From contig NZ_PJIM01000002.1 in NCBI RefSeq assembly GCF_002929295.1, forward strand, positions 206,191 through 270,190: a stretch of 64,000 bases of DNA, written 5' to 3'. The DNA is from Arthrobacter sp. SX1312 (GTDB taxonomy: Bacteria; Actinomycetota; Actinomycetes; Actinomycetales; Micrococcaceae). The position numbers were made by a program, and so were the translations under genes. Below are positions 53,523-61,768 of this stretch, piece by piece. How positions within the stretch are numbered: the stretch's first letter is position 1; each line of letters begins with the position of its first letter. The notes beneath the pieces were generated by a model. The model had not been told where the DNA came from and did not search any database. It worked only from the letters and a program-made list of their open reading frames with translations.

Positions 53523-54977
53523 TCAGCGGATCGTCGCCGACCGCGCCGGGATGCTGAGGGTCTTGCCGTAGGCCGTCACGGATCGCGTGACGGCGGTGCT
53601 GTTGACGGCGACGACGCTGCCGTTGGAGAGCCGCACCACGCTGACGCCGGAGTACTTCAGCGGTGCCGCGGTCGCATAGGCACCGGACGTCACCGCCTTC
53701 GTGAGGGCGGCGACCTGGGCGTCGAGCGCATCGACCGAGGCCGTCGTGACCGCCTCGAAGTTCGCGCCGTCATCCCAGGCGTTGTCCTGGCAGGTGGGCT
53801 CGGCCTGGGAGACGGTAGCCGTCATCTGCCGGGCCGTCGCGGTCCGCGTCTGCAGGAGGTGCCCGAGGGTCATGCGGTGGTCGAGGGTGCGCCGGGCCTT
53901 CGCCACCGCCACGACCGCCGAGCGGTTGCCGAAGCCATCACGCAGGCACGGGGCCGAACTCCCGATATCGCCGCCCTGCCGGTAGGCCGTCGTCGGGAGT
54001 TCCCGCAGGGGAACCGAGTAGTCGTGCTCCACCACGGGCATCCCCGCCGCGGTGATGGTCCGGTAGGCGGAGCTCGCCTGCTCCAGGTCGAGGACGGGAA
54101 GGGGTTTGCCGGTCCCGGTGGCCACGACGTGTTCCCGGAGCGCGAAGTCCACGGAGCGCGTCGCCGCGAGGGTCCTGGCGAGGCCGACCTGGTTGCCCCA
54201 GGCCGGGTAGACGCCGAGGTTGACGGCGACGGGAATGTCACGACCCATGGTGCGGGTGAGTGTCGCATCGAACCGCTTGACGGCCGCGATCAGCGCCCGA
54301 CCGTAGGCGTCGTCGTCGGCCCAGGGACCCCATTGTCCGACGTCGACCATGTCCTGGCCGTGTGCGGGCGACATCGAGGCGTCATCGAGGAAGATGCCGT
54401 CGAAGCGGGCGGGCGGGGCGTTCGTGATCCCCCGCTGGGCGTCGGTGCTGAGCATGGTCCGCGCCGTCGCCGCGCAGGCGTCCGCGTAGGCAGGGGAGAG
54501 ATCGGCGACCGTCAGGTAGGAGTACCCCGGGTAGCCCGCGAGGCCGTCGTCCGTGCGGGCGACCCTCGGATTCGTCGTGGTCACGCCGAACCGCCTGCCG
54601 GCGTCGGTGGCGGTGTCCGCGCAGGAGTTCTGGAAGACGCCGTTCCAGGACTCGAAGTCCCTCATGGCGCCGATGTTCAGGTAGGCGAGGAAGGTGGTGC
54701 CCGGGTTGGCGGCTTTCATGTCCCGGAGCGTGCAGTCCCCCGGGGCGTCCGTGGTGGCCATCATCGGATCGACGATGGCCACGGAGACCTTGCCGGTGAG
54801 GGCCGCCCCCGGGCAGAGCAGCTGGCCCTGCCGGTAACCCTGGAGGTAGGCAGGCAGTTGTTGGCCCGTACTCGAGGTCAGGTTGCCGGCCTGCGCGGGA
54901 GCCGCGAGCGAGCAGACGGCGAAGGCGACAGCGAGTGCCGCCGAAACAAGAGTTGCCCCAGCGGCATTCGGTCTCAT
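53523..54977 (-). CDS. Secreted glycoside-hydrolase-like protein (GH114-type TIM barrel) of Pel-like operon
   Basis: From ATG 54977 the product has 484 residues with a signal peptide (SAALAVAFAVCSLAAPAQA), so it acts outside the cell. The barrel part resembles GH114/spherulin-4-type alpha-galactosaminidase-like proteins: KVSVAIVDPMMATTDAPGDC, NPGTTFLAYLNIGAMRDFES and PPARFDGIFLDDASMSPAHG, where FDGIFLDD places the catalytic acid. The C-terminal 120 residues form a separate, Ser/Thr/Val-rich segment, perhaps binding polymer. As the last gene behind the GT4 glycosyltransferase and the membrane protein it may trim or release the exopolysaccharide. ATG 54995 is an alternative start. Confidence 0.78.
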   Translation of the reverse strand: MRPNAAGATLVSAALAVAFAVCSLAAPAQAGNLTSSTGQQLPAYLQGYRQGQLLCPGAALTGKVSVAIVDPMMATTDAPGDCTLRDMKAANPGTTFLAYLNIGAMRDFESWNGVFQNSCADTATDAGRRFGVTTTNPRVARTDDGLAGYPGYSYLTVADLSPAYADACAATARTMLSTDAQRGITNAPPARFDGIFLDDASMSPAHGQDMVDVGQWGPWADDDAYGRALIAAVKRFDATLTRTMGRDIPVAVNLGVYPAWGNQVGLARTLAATRSVDFALREHVVATGTGKPLPVLDLEQASSAYRTITAAGMPVVEHDYSVPLRELPTTAYRQGGDIGSSAPCLRDGFGNRSAVVAVAKARRTLDHRMTLGHLLQTRTATARQMTATVSQAEPTCQDNAWDDGANFEAVTTASVDALDAQVAALTKAVTSGAYATAAPLKYSGVSVVRLSNGSVVAVNSTAVTRSVTAYGKTLSIPARSATIR

Positions 54978-55080
54978 GTCCACATGGTGGTGCATGGTGG
55001 GCGTGCCGACCACCCTCGAACCCGGATCAAGGCGAATCCTGCGGAGAACCTGACGGTCGGGGCGTCCCGCGTCGGCCGAC

Positions 55081-56160
55081 TCAGGCAGCGCGGCGAAAGA
55101 GGATGCCCCGCTGGGCCGGCAGGACCACCCATGACGGGGCCGGCACGCCGGCGCCGTCCACGAGCCCCGCGGGGACCCGCACCCGGCACCGGCGCCTGCC
55201 GTCCGCGTTGAAATTGACGGCCGCGAAGCCGCCCTCGAACTCTCGCCACCAGGCATGGTTCCTGCCCGTCGGCTCCGTCACCGGCCGGCCGAGCTGCCAG
55301 TCGAGTTCGGGGGCGTGCTGCGTGCGGCTGTAGTCGTCATGCGCCGTGGCCGAGTAAGCCCCCCTGCCCGCTCCGAAGATCCAGAACGCCGACAGCCCAT
55401 AGGCGACATTGGGGTGCCGGTCGTCGCCGTCGGTGGGTACGCGGAGGATGGAGAGCCCGGGTCCGGCGGCCTGCGGAAGCTGAGCCTCCGCGGTCAGCGG
55501 GTCGAACAGATGCTCCGCGCCGTAGCCGAGCCAGACCTCCTCGAACCCTCCGCCGTACGCGGCATGCGCCTGCCACCTGCCCGGTTCACGGCGGGATTCC
55601 GCGATGTTCGGCACCAGGAGCTTCCCCACGCCGTTCAGCGCCGTCCCGGCGGCCTGCACCAGATCGCCGAGCGCCGAGCGGAGATCGAGCATCTCCGTTG
55701 CCCCTTCGATGGGGAGGTGGAGACCGTAGTAGTCGTCGAAGACGTCGTTGTCCGCCATCACGCCGTCGAAGGGCGAGTCCCGCAGCTCGCCCACCACGTT
55801 CTCCACCCACCGGCGCTGATATGCGGGATCCCACACCCGCATCTGCCAGTGGCCCGCATAACGCGCCCACTCGATCCGGGTGCCGTCGAGCCGCCGGGCG
55901 AACCAGGCGCCGTCCGCCGAGGATTCGGCCTCCGCGAAGGAGACCCCGGAGGTGTAGACGGGCCCGGGCTCGTAGCTGCGCACCGAGGACAGGCATTTGT
56001 AGCAGAGCACGGTCATGTCCGGACGGCGGCGCTTGAGTTCCCGTGCGGCGGCGGTCTCCCACGGCTGCAGGATGGCAACCCGGTAGTGCTCAGCGGCGAA
56101 CTCGAGCTGCCCCGGAAGCAGTGGCCCTCCGTAGCGGATCCAGGCACCGACCCCGGTCAT
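55081..56160 (-). CDS. Glycoside-hydrolase-like TIM-barrel protein (GHL15 type) of Pel-like operon
   Basis: This 359-residue protein begins MTGVGAWIRYGGPLLPGQLE and has no signal peptide. The barrel shows YRVAILQPWETAAARELKRR, DMTVLCYKCLSSVRSYEPG, and the catalytic-type strand SPFDGVMADNDVFDDYYGLH with an Asp cluster. The C-terminal beta part ends FEGGFAAVNFNADGRRRCRV. It resembles putative glycosidase family GHL15. The start overlaps the pelF-like stop (ATGA), so it is made together with the glycosyltransferase and may act on the polymer or a lipid-linked intermediate inside the cell. The activity is unproven. Confidence 0.82.
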   Translation of the reverse strand: MTGVGAWIRYGGPLLPGQLEFAAEHYRVAILQPWETAAARELKRRRPDMTVLCYKCLSSVRSYEPGPVYTSGVSFAEAESSADGAWFARRLDGTRIEWARYAGHWQMRVWDPAYQRRWVENVVGELRDSPFDGVMADNDVFDDYYGLHLPIEGATEMLDLRSALGDLVQAAGTALNGVGKLLVPNIAESRREPGRWQAHAAYGGGFEEVWLGYGAEHLFDPLTAEAQLPQAAGPGLSILRVPTDGDDRHPNVAYGLSAFWIFGAGRGAYSATAHDDYSRTQHAPELDWQLGRPVTEPTGRNHAWWREFEGGFAAVNFNADGRRRCRVRVPAGLVDGAGVPAPSWVVLPAQRGILFRRAA

Positions 56161-57851
56161 GAGCCCGCCCGGGCGAGGTCCTCGAGGTCAGCCGTCGAGA
56201 GGCCCCGGAGATCGGCGATGTCCCCGACGGTCCGGTAGATCTCGTTGTAGGAGGACATGATCTCGTGCATCTGGAAGAACTCCTGCACCCTGACCCGGGC
56301 ATTGGCCGCATAGTCGGCGTAGAGCTCCCTGTCGCCGAGCACGGTTCGCAGACTGTCCGCCATCTGCTGTACGTCGCCGGCGACCACGAGCCCGCCACAG
56401 GGACCGACGGTCCGGCCGTCCCGGGTGTGCAGCTCATCGCCGATCAGCTGCCGCATGCCTCCGACATCCGTGCCGACCGTAGGGATCCCGGCTGCCATCG
56501 CTTCGAGGACCACGATGGGCTGGCCCTCGTTGTAGCTCGGCATCACGAGGAGGTCGAACCGGTCGAGCATGTCCCGGACGTTGACCGTGCCGTGGATCGT
56601 CACGTGGTCCTGCAACCCCAGGCTCGCGATCTTGGCCAGGCACGCCTCGTAGTACTCGGGCACGTGCTCGGTGGGGCCGAGGACATCGAGATGGACATTG
56701 GGGAACCCCTGGCGGCGCAGGATGTCCATGCTGGACAGGAGGTCGAGCAGCCCCTTGATGGGCACGATGCGGGCGATGAAGACCAGCTTCCACACGTGGT
56801 CGTCGCCGTGCTTCCTGAGGTGTTCCTGCGCCTCCAGCCGGGCACGGTACTTGTCCTCGAACTCCTCGATGACCATGGCGTTGGGCACCACGACGGCCTT
56901 GTCGATATCCGTACCGAGGCGCGCTGCCTCGGTGATCGCCGTCGGATACAGGTAGGTGATCAGGGCGGCGCTCGGGTAGCAGAAGTGGCCCATCTCGGTC
57001 CACCATGCCATCCACGCGCGCTGCTCCGGCGTCACGTCGAACGTCCGGTAGTCCTCGGAGGTGATGGACAGCGCCATGTTGCGGTCCAGCAGGGTGTTCA
57101 CGGTGTCGCGGACGTAGAGGTTGTGCTCGGTCAGCAGGAAGGAGGTGTCGTGGTCACGGGCCGCTGCGGCGCCGAGCAGCGAGGCGTACCCCGTGGTGTG
57201 CGCGTGGTAGACGCGCGCCTTCGGCATCGTCTCCCCGAGGATGGCGTAGGCGAGCGAGAAGAAGTTGCGCAGCGTCCAGAAGGAATCGGCGAGGGACAGG
57301 TCGAGCTGGGGCATCCTCACCGCGAGGGCCTCCATGAATTCCCTCGTCCCGAGCACGGCCCAGAGCGGATACCTCCGGGTGCGCTCGTTGAACCCCTCGT
57401 CGATCAGCTGCCAGAGCGGTTCCACCTCGCGCCGCTCGGACAGCGCGTACAGCGCGTCGAAGAGGCGGTCCACCAGTCCGGCACGCTCCGCCGGGGTCAT
57501 GCCGAGATCCCTGGAGGTCGCCGCCATGTAGTCGTGCCGGTGCTCCTGCAGGCTCAGGAAGACCGGCCGCACCCAGGCCACGTTGTCCGGCATGCCGTAG
57601 AGGTCCTCCTGGGGCGAATCGGAATCCCAGGAGATGTGGATGATGCCGTAGGTGAGATCGGGGTTGTGCGTGACGATGTCATGCACCACGGCGGAGACGC
57701 CGCCCTTGAGGTAGGGGTAGGTGGACTCCATGACGATCGCCACGTCGACGTCCTCGTACTGCCGCTCCGCTGCGGCCCGGGCCGCAGGAACGACGGCGCC
57801 GGTCGGTGTGAGCGCGGCTCGGCGCGCCTTCGGGGTCTTGAACACGTACAT
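56157..57851 (-). CDS. pelF: PelF-like GT4 glycosyltransferase
   Basis: This 564-residue cytoplasmic glycosyltransferase resembles PelF, the polymerase of Pel exopolysaccharide. The PelF N-terminal hallmark is DVAIVMESTYPYLKGGVSAV (near residue 34). Others are ARVYHAHTTGYASLLGAAAA, TSFLLTEHNLYVRDTVNTLL and VVVPNAMVIEEFEDKYRAR. The GT-B sugar-nucleotide site is seen in DLLVMPSYNEGQPIVVLEAM with the EX7E-like region, followed by AAGIPTVGTDVGGMRQLIGD. ATG 57851 has GAAGGA upstream. It lies between the PelG-like and GHL15 genes. UDP-GalNAc or a similar donor is likely by family. Confidence 0.88.
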   Translation of the reverse strand: MYVFKTPKARRAALTPTGAVVPAARAAAERQYEDVDVAIVMESTYPYLKGGVSAVVHDIVTHNPDLTYGIIHISWDSDSPQEDLYGMPDNVAWVRPVFLSLQEHRHDYMAATSRDLGMTPAERAGLVDRLFDALYALSERREVEPLWQLIDEGFNERTRRYPLWAVLGTREFMEALAVRMPQLDLSLADSFWTLRNFFSLAYAILGETMPKARVYHAHTTGYASLLGAAAARDHDTSFLLTEHNLYVRDTVNTLLDRNMALSITSEDYRTFDVTPEQRAWMAWWTEMGHFCYPSAALITYLYPTAITEAARLGTDIDKAVVVPNAMVIEEFEDKYRARLEAQEHLRKHGDDHVWKLVFIARIVPIKGLLDLLSSMDILRRQGFPNVHLDVLGPTEHVPEYYEACLAKIASLGLQDHVTIHGTVNVRDMLDRFDLLVMPSYNEGQPIVVLEAMAAGIPTVGTDVGGMRQLIGDELHTRDGRTVGPCGGLVVAGDVQQMADSLRTVLGDRELYADYAANARVRVQEFFQMHEIMSSYNEIYRTVGDIADLRGLSTADLEDLARAGS

Positions 57852-57909
57852 GCTTCTTCCTTCTACGATCAACAGCGGTGGGTCGGGCGGGGGCGGAGTG
57901 CGGTGTCCG

Positions 57910-59370
57910 CTACCAGGACGTGGCGTGGCGCCAGAACAGGGTGTATTCGGGCTGGCGCCAGTGGCGCTTGTAGAGCACCCAGGCGACGACGACGAGTGCC
58001 AGGTCTGCCAGGACGAGCGCACCGTACGCGAGCGCGGCCCCGGTGGAGCTCTGGGTGGCGCCGATCAGCAGGAAGGCCGCTGCACAGAGCACCAGGTGGA
58101 TGCCGCCCAGGACCTGCGGCAGCGCCTTCTCGCCGATGTAGTCCAGTTCGTAGCTGAGGAGCGTGAGGATCATGAAGGCCCAGGATGCGATGCCCACCGA
58201 GACAGCCAGGAGCACATTCGCGGGCTGGAACCCGTCGAGGAGCAGGGAGATCACGAGTGTCAGGACCATGCCGACGGCACCCGTGCTGAGGATGGCGCGG
58301 TCCACGGTGCGGCTGAGGCGCCTGGACCGCGCGGCGAGGACCGTGAACGGCTCGTCCGAGATGGTGCGGTGCAGGTCGGTGACCGCCCTGTCCACCTTCG
58401 GGGCGAGGTTCACGAAGTAGTAGTTGTACGCGATGACCGCGGGCAGCATCGCGAGGAACACGATGACCACCTGGAAGTCGCCGTCGGTGACGAGGAACAG
58501 CACGAACTTGTCCGCCCACAGCACCGCGCCGAGGAGGAGCCCCCGCACGAGGTCGGTCGAGAAGTCGCGGGCCCCGAGGCGGGTGAGGCTCAGGGCGGCC
58601 AGACCGCGCCCCATGGGGACGATCTGCGTGAGTGCGCCGAGCAGCGGCGGCAGCCACCACAGAGTAGGAGCCGCGAAGAGGGCAGCGGCATAGGCCACCC
58701 ACGCAACCGCCCACAGCCCGCGGCGGCTTCCCACATTGGCGAGGATGAGGGACTGGACGAAGAGGAGGTGGAGGGCGCAGAGTGCGGCATAGGTGGCCAG
58801 GGCCGTGAAGGACCAGCGCGTGGCGAGCCACAGCGGGATGGCGAAGGCCACGACGAGGGGAAGAGCCTGGACGAACATCGCAGGCCAGGTGGTGCAGAAG
58901 CGGCGGGTGATGGCTGCCATGTCCCGCTCGACCATGAGGTCCCCGATAGCGCGGTAGGCGGGGAGGCAGGCGGCCTGCGCGAGCCACGGGACGGTGATCG
59001 AGGATGCCAGGACCACGAGAGTGAGCTGCACTCCCCCGACGTCCACCCCTGCCATGGCCGGGCTGACGAGCGGGTATACGAGGTTCAGGAGGATGACCGG
59101 CGAAAGATACAGCAGGAGTCCGGCGCCGGGCCGCGCTCGACCGTCGGACCTCGCCCGGTCACCTCCGGGGCTGGACGCACCGGGTCGCGCGAGCATGAAC
59201 AGGGTCGCCATGACGAGCACCGCGCCGGTGGCCAGCAGGACATAGGACCAGCCGGGGGGCAGCAGAGTGTCGGCGAGCGGCACGAGGGCCGTGAGGATGA
59301 GCGCGACGATGATGATCACCGTTCGGTGCCGGGCATGGGAGTCCTGGAGCAGGGACTGCAGCGAAGTCAT
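57910..59370 (-). CDS. pelG: PelG-like polysaccharide membrane protein
   Basis: This 486-residue integral membrane protein has about twelve hydrophobic segments, starting VIIIVALILTALVPLADTLL. It has the soluble amphipathic segment between helices that is typical of PelG: NYYFVNLAPKVDRAVTDLHR followed by TVLAARSRRLSRTVDRAILS. Its pattern fits PelG of the MOP flippase superfamily, the probable channel that moves polymer out with PelF. The similarity is remote, judged by layout and by its pelF neighbour. ATG 59370 has AGGGGA upstream. It is the first gene of the four-gene operon. Confidence 0.75.
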   Translation of the reverse strand: MTSLQSLLQDSHARHRTVIIIVALILTALVPLADTLLPPGWSYVLLATGAVLVMATLFMLARPGASSPGGDRARSDGRARPGAGLLLYLSPVILLNLVYPLVSPAMAGVDVGGVQLTLVVLASSITVPWLAQAACLPAYRAIGDLMVERDMAAITRRFCTTWPAMFVQALPLVVAFAIPLWLATRWSFTALATYAALCALHLLFVQSLILANVGSRRGLWAVAWVAYAAALFAAPTLWWLPPLLGALTQIVPMGRGLAALSLTRLGARDFSTDLVRGLLLGAVLWADKFVLFLVTDGDFQVVIVFLAMLPAVIAYNYYFVNLAPKVDRAVTDLHRTISDEPFTVLAARSRRLSRTVDRAILSTGAVGMVLTLVISLLLDGFQPANVLLAVSVGIASWAFMILTLLSYELDYIGEKALPQVLGGIHLVLCAAAFLLIGATQSSTGAALAYGALVLADLALVVVAWVLYKRHWRQPEYTLFWRHATSW

Positions 59371-59740
59371 GATTTCCCCTGGGCCGCTCCCTACCGCAGC
59401 GCGGATGGGCGACCTCGTGTGAGACGTGAGTAGGACAGGTCGGTGCCGGCACGGCAGGGGTCCGGGAGTCGTCCCACACGAGAAGTGATGGGGGCGTCCT
59501 CGCCAGCTCTGCCAGCGAGCGCCTGTCGTGAACCTATCGGCCGGGGTCCGCCGGAGGCACGAGTGGCACTTACTCACTCAACCCTCGGAGATACCCTTTC
59601 TACTTACGCTGTACTGCTGGCGTACTACTTGTAGAACGTGCCGAAAACTACTCAGTTGCGCTCCCTGGAGCGGCGGCCGGGCAGCAACCGGCGGACCAGG
59701 TGGTGACCAAGCACACACTGCCCCCGAGAGGGCGACGGCC
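59371..59740. other. 370-base gene-free control region of the Pel-like operon
   Basis: No convincing gene lies here; short open frames lack family sequence. It must contain the promoter of the minus-strand Pel-like operon and the end of nothing else, since the MmcQ gene points the same way and ends at 59741. The stretch 59581-59660 is AT-richer and has a repeated CTACTT (59600-59605 and 59625-59630) and TACGC/GCGTA arms. These may be regulator sites; I cannot assign a promoter with confidence. Confidence 0.45.
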
Positions 59741-60055
59741 CTAGTGCCTCGCCGCGGTGCTGTTGGCGATCCGGTAGGACTCCTCGATGAGTTCGGTCAG
59801 CTCCTCGTGATCGATCCGGCCGAGCCGCACGAGCACCAGTGACTCGTACTGGTCGTGGTGGGGATGGATGAAGAAGGCGCCCGGCTGGGTCGCGAGCAGC
59901 GCATCCCGTTCCTCGGTCTTGATCGTGAGGACGGTGTCATCCCACATGCGGGCGAAAAGCGTCCGGGCGAACCAGGCGGGTCGGTTCCAGCTCATCCGCT
60001 CCGAGGTCCCGGGCAGGGCGAGGCAGGCTGATCGCACATCGTCTTCGCTGACCAT
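59741..60055 (-). CDS. MmcQ/YjbR-family protein
   Basis: This 104-residue protein from ATG 60055 has the MmcQ/YjbR DNA-binding-like fold: VSEDDVRSACLALPGTSERM, PAWFARTLFARMWDDTVLTI and TEERDALLATQPGAFFIHPH, ending with VRLGRIDHEELTELIEESYR. The family is common, with unproven function. The longer upstream open frame is basic and lacks family sequence. It points toward the Pel-like operon but is separated from it by 370 bases. Confidence 0.9.
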   Translation of the reverse strand: MVSEDDVRSACLALPGTSERMSWNRPAWFARTLFARMWDDTVLTIKTEERDALLATQPGAFFIHPHHDQYESLVLVRLGRIDHEELTELIEESYRIANSTAARH

Positions 60056-60150
60056 GGACCAACCATGGCACCGGCGGTGCGGCCGGTCCAGTGCTTGCTC
60101 GAGGCGATCCCGTGAATTCCCCGGCCGCCGCCGCATCACGATACGCATAC

Positions 60151-60166
60151 GGATCGGCAACGATCC
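60151..60166. promoter_or_regulatory. Perfect palindrome in divergent promoter region
   Basis: GGATCG and CGATCC flank GCAA, and a further CGATCC half-site lies at 60181-60186. The 204-base region separates the MmcQ and lipoprotein genes. It is a possible regulator site of unknown owner. Confidence 0.35.
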
Positions 60167-60259
60167 CGCAGACCTCATAACGATCCGGGCAGGGCGCTGA
60201 CCGGGTATCCCTGACAGCACCATCATGGAGCGATCCACCCGCGCTACGAAGGAGTAACC

Positions 60260-61030
60260 ATGGGTCGCCCAGGTACCGTGCTGCTGTCCTCCGGGGCTGT
60301 GTGCCTCGCTCTTCTTCTCACCTCCTGCGCTCCTCCCGAGGCCGACGCCGGTGCCGATACCGCGCAGACCCGGGAGGCCCAGGACGTCCCGTCAGTGACC
60401 GGCACCCCACCCGCCGGCACCCCGGCGTCGGATCCCCCGTCCGAGGCCCCGCCGTCCGAGGCCCCGACCGGCGACGGCGACGGCGACAGCGACTCGGGAT
60501 GGGCCACCTACACGACCCCGGACGGAGACCTGTCCTTCGACCACCCCGGGGACTGGACCGTCGTCGCGTCCACCCCGGCCCCGCCGGAGGGCGTGGCCGT
60601 CGCCGTCGAGGATGACGCCGGCCGACGGCTCGCGTCCCTGCAGACGAACCTGGTCACGGGAGCCGTGTGCCCGGCGGAGGTGCCGTACTCGCTCCTCGAC
60701 TCCGAGCCGCTGCCGGCCCTGACCCAGGATCCGGGCATCCCGATGTTCGTCTTCGAAGGCCGTACGGACCCCTCGGTGGCCGACCCGGTCGCGGCGTCCA
60801 TCCTCGCCTACGGCATCACCTCCGGGCCCCTTCCGGAGGGGACGACCGCCTGCCCCATCGCCCATTTCTTCACATGGCCACCTTCCGGGGCGGCGTTCGG
60901 CGGCATTTACGACCCGTACGAGATCTACCCCGGTAAGCCGATGCACATCGACACACCGCAGGCCTACATGGAGACGGAGGAGTACCAGCAGATCAGGACG
61001 ATGCTCACGTCCCTGCGCCCCGCCGGTTAG
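60260..61030 (+). CDS. Exported lipoprotein, function unknown
   Basis: This 256-residue lipoprotein has a signal peptide with lipobox ALLLTSC (about residues 18-24). A Pro/Ala/Glu/Asp linker of about 50 residues follows, then a globular domain beginning WATYTTPDGDLSFDHPGDWT, a pattern also seen in PsbP-like or stress-related lipoproteins. Later strands are TYTTPDGDLSF-type and VAVAVEDDAGRRLASLQTNL, and two cysteines (GAVCPAEV and TTACPIAHF) may bond. GAAGGAG lies directly upstream of ATG 60260. The function is unknown. Confidence 0.88.
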   Translation: MGRPGTVLLSSGAVCLALLLTSCAPPEADAGADTAQTREAQDVPSVTGTPPAGTPASDPPSEAPPSEAPTGDGDGDSDSGWATYTTPDGDLSFDHPGDWTVVASTPAPPEGVAVAVEDDAGRRLASLQTNLVTGAVCPAEVPYSLLDSEPLPALTQDPGIPMFVFEGRTDPSVADPVAASILAYGITSGPLPEGTTACPIAHFFTWPPSGAAFGGIYDPYEIYPGKPMHIDTPQAYMETEEYQQIRTMLTSLRPAG

Positions 61031-61119
61031 GAGAGAGCCCGGGCGGGCACAGGAGCGGCATGATGGACGCGGGGACGTGAGCCGGCCGAGCGGCCGACGC
61101 AGGAGGAGGATCCGCGGCG

Positions 61120-61758
61120 ATGAGGAGTGTTCGTACCATCGAGGAACTCGAGGCCCTCCTGCCCTCCCCCGTCCCCGGCAGGAGGACCTTGCTCGGAATC
61201 GCGGGACCGCCGGGTGCAGGCAAGTCCACCGTCGCCGCGGCCATCGCCGCGGCCGACCCCGAGCACCTTGCCCTGGTCCCCATGGACGGATTCCATCTGG
61301 CGGATCAGGCCCTGGCCACCCTCGGCCTGCTGGACCGCAAGGGCGCCCCCGAGACCTTCGACGCCCACGGTTATGCCGCTCTGCTGGCACGTCTGGCGGG
61401 CCATCCCTGCCATACCGTGTACGCGCCGGCGTTCGAGCGTCGGCTCGAGCAGCCGCTCGCCAACGCCCTGCCGGTAACACCCTCGTGCTCCCTGCTCATC
61501 ACCGACGGCAACTACCTGCTCCTCGACGCACCGGGCTGGCGGGACGCCAGGAGCCACCTCGACCAGGTGTGGTTCGTCGACGTCGAGCCCGGGCTGCGCC
61601 GGCGCCGCCTCATCGCGCGGCACATCCACTTCGGCAAGACACCCGCGGAAGCCGAGGACTGGGCCCGCCGGGTGGACGAACCCAACGCGGCGCGCGTGGC
61701 CGCCACCCGGGACAGGGCCGACCGCGTCCTCGACCTGTCCGAGTGGCGCGTCGGCTGA
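61120..61758 (+). CDS. P-loop nucleoside/sugar kinase family protein
   Basis: This 212-residue kinase of the uridine kinase/pantothenate kinase-like family has a Walker [10 protein letters not shown] near residue 29 and [20 protein letters not shown], a substrate loop typical of phosphoribulokinase/uridine kinase-like enzymes. The switch region is [20 protein letters not shown] and the lid is [20 protein letters not shown]. Members phosphorylate sugars such as fructose, or nucleosides. The substrate here is unknown. It converges with the thuA-like gene 10 bases away. Confidence 0.9.
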   Translation: MRSVRTIEELEALLPSPVPGRRTLLGIAGPPGAGKSTVAAAIAAADPEHLALVPMDGFHLADQALATLGLLDRKGAPETFDAHGYAALLARLAGHPCHTVYAPAFERRLEQPLANALPVTPSCSLLITDGNYLLLDAPGWRDARSHLDQVWFVDVEPGLRRRRLIARHIHFGKTPAEAEDWARRVDEPNAARVAATRDRADRVLDLSEWRVG

Positions 61759-61768
61759 CCCAGGCGCC

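Noticed and set aside
61512-61768. Extended C-terminus of the thuA-like protein
   Set aside because: It is antisense to the kinase gene and follows a one-base shift; the natural end is recovered at 61769 in the neighbouring frame.
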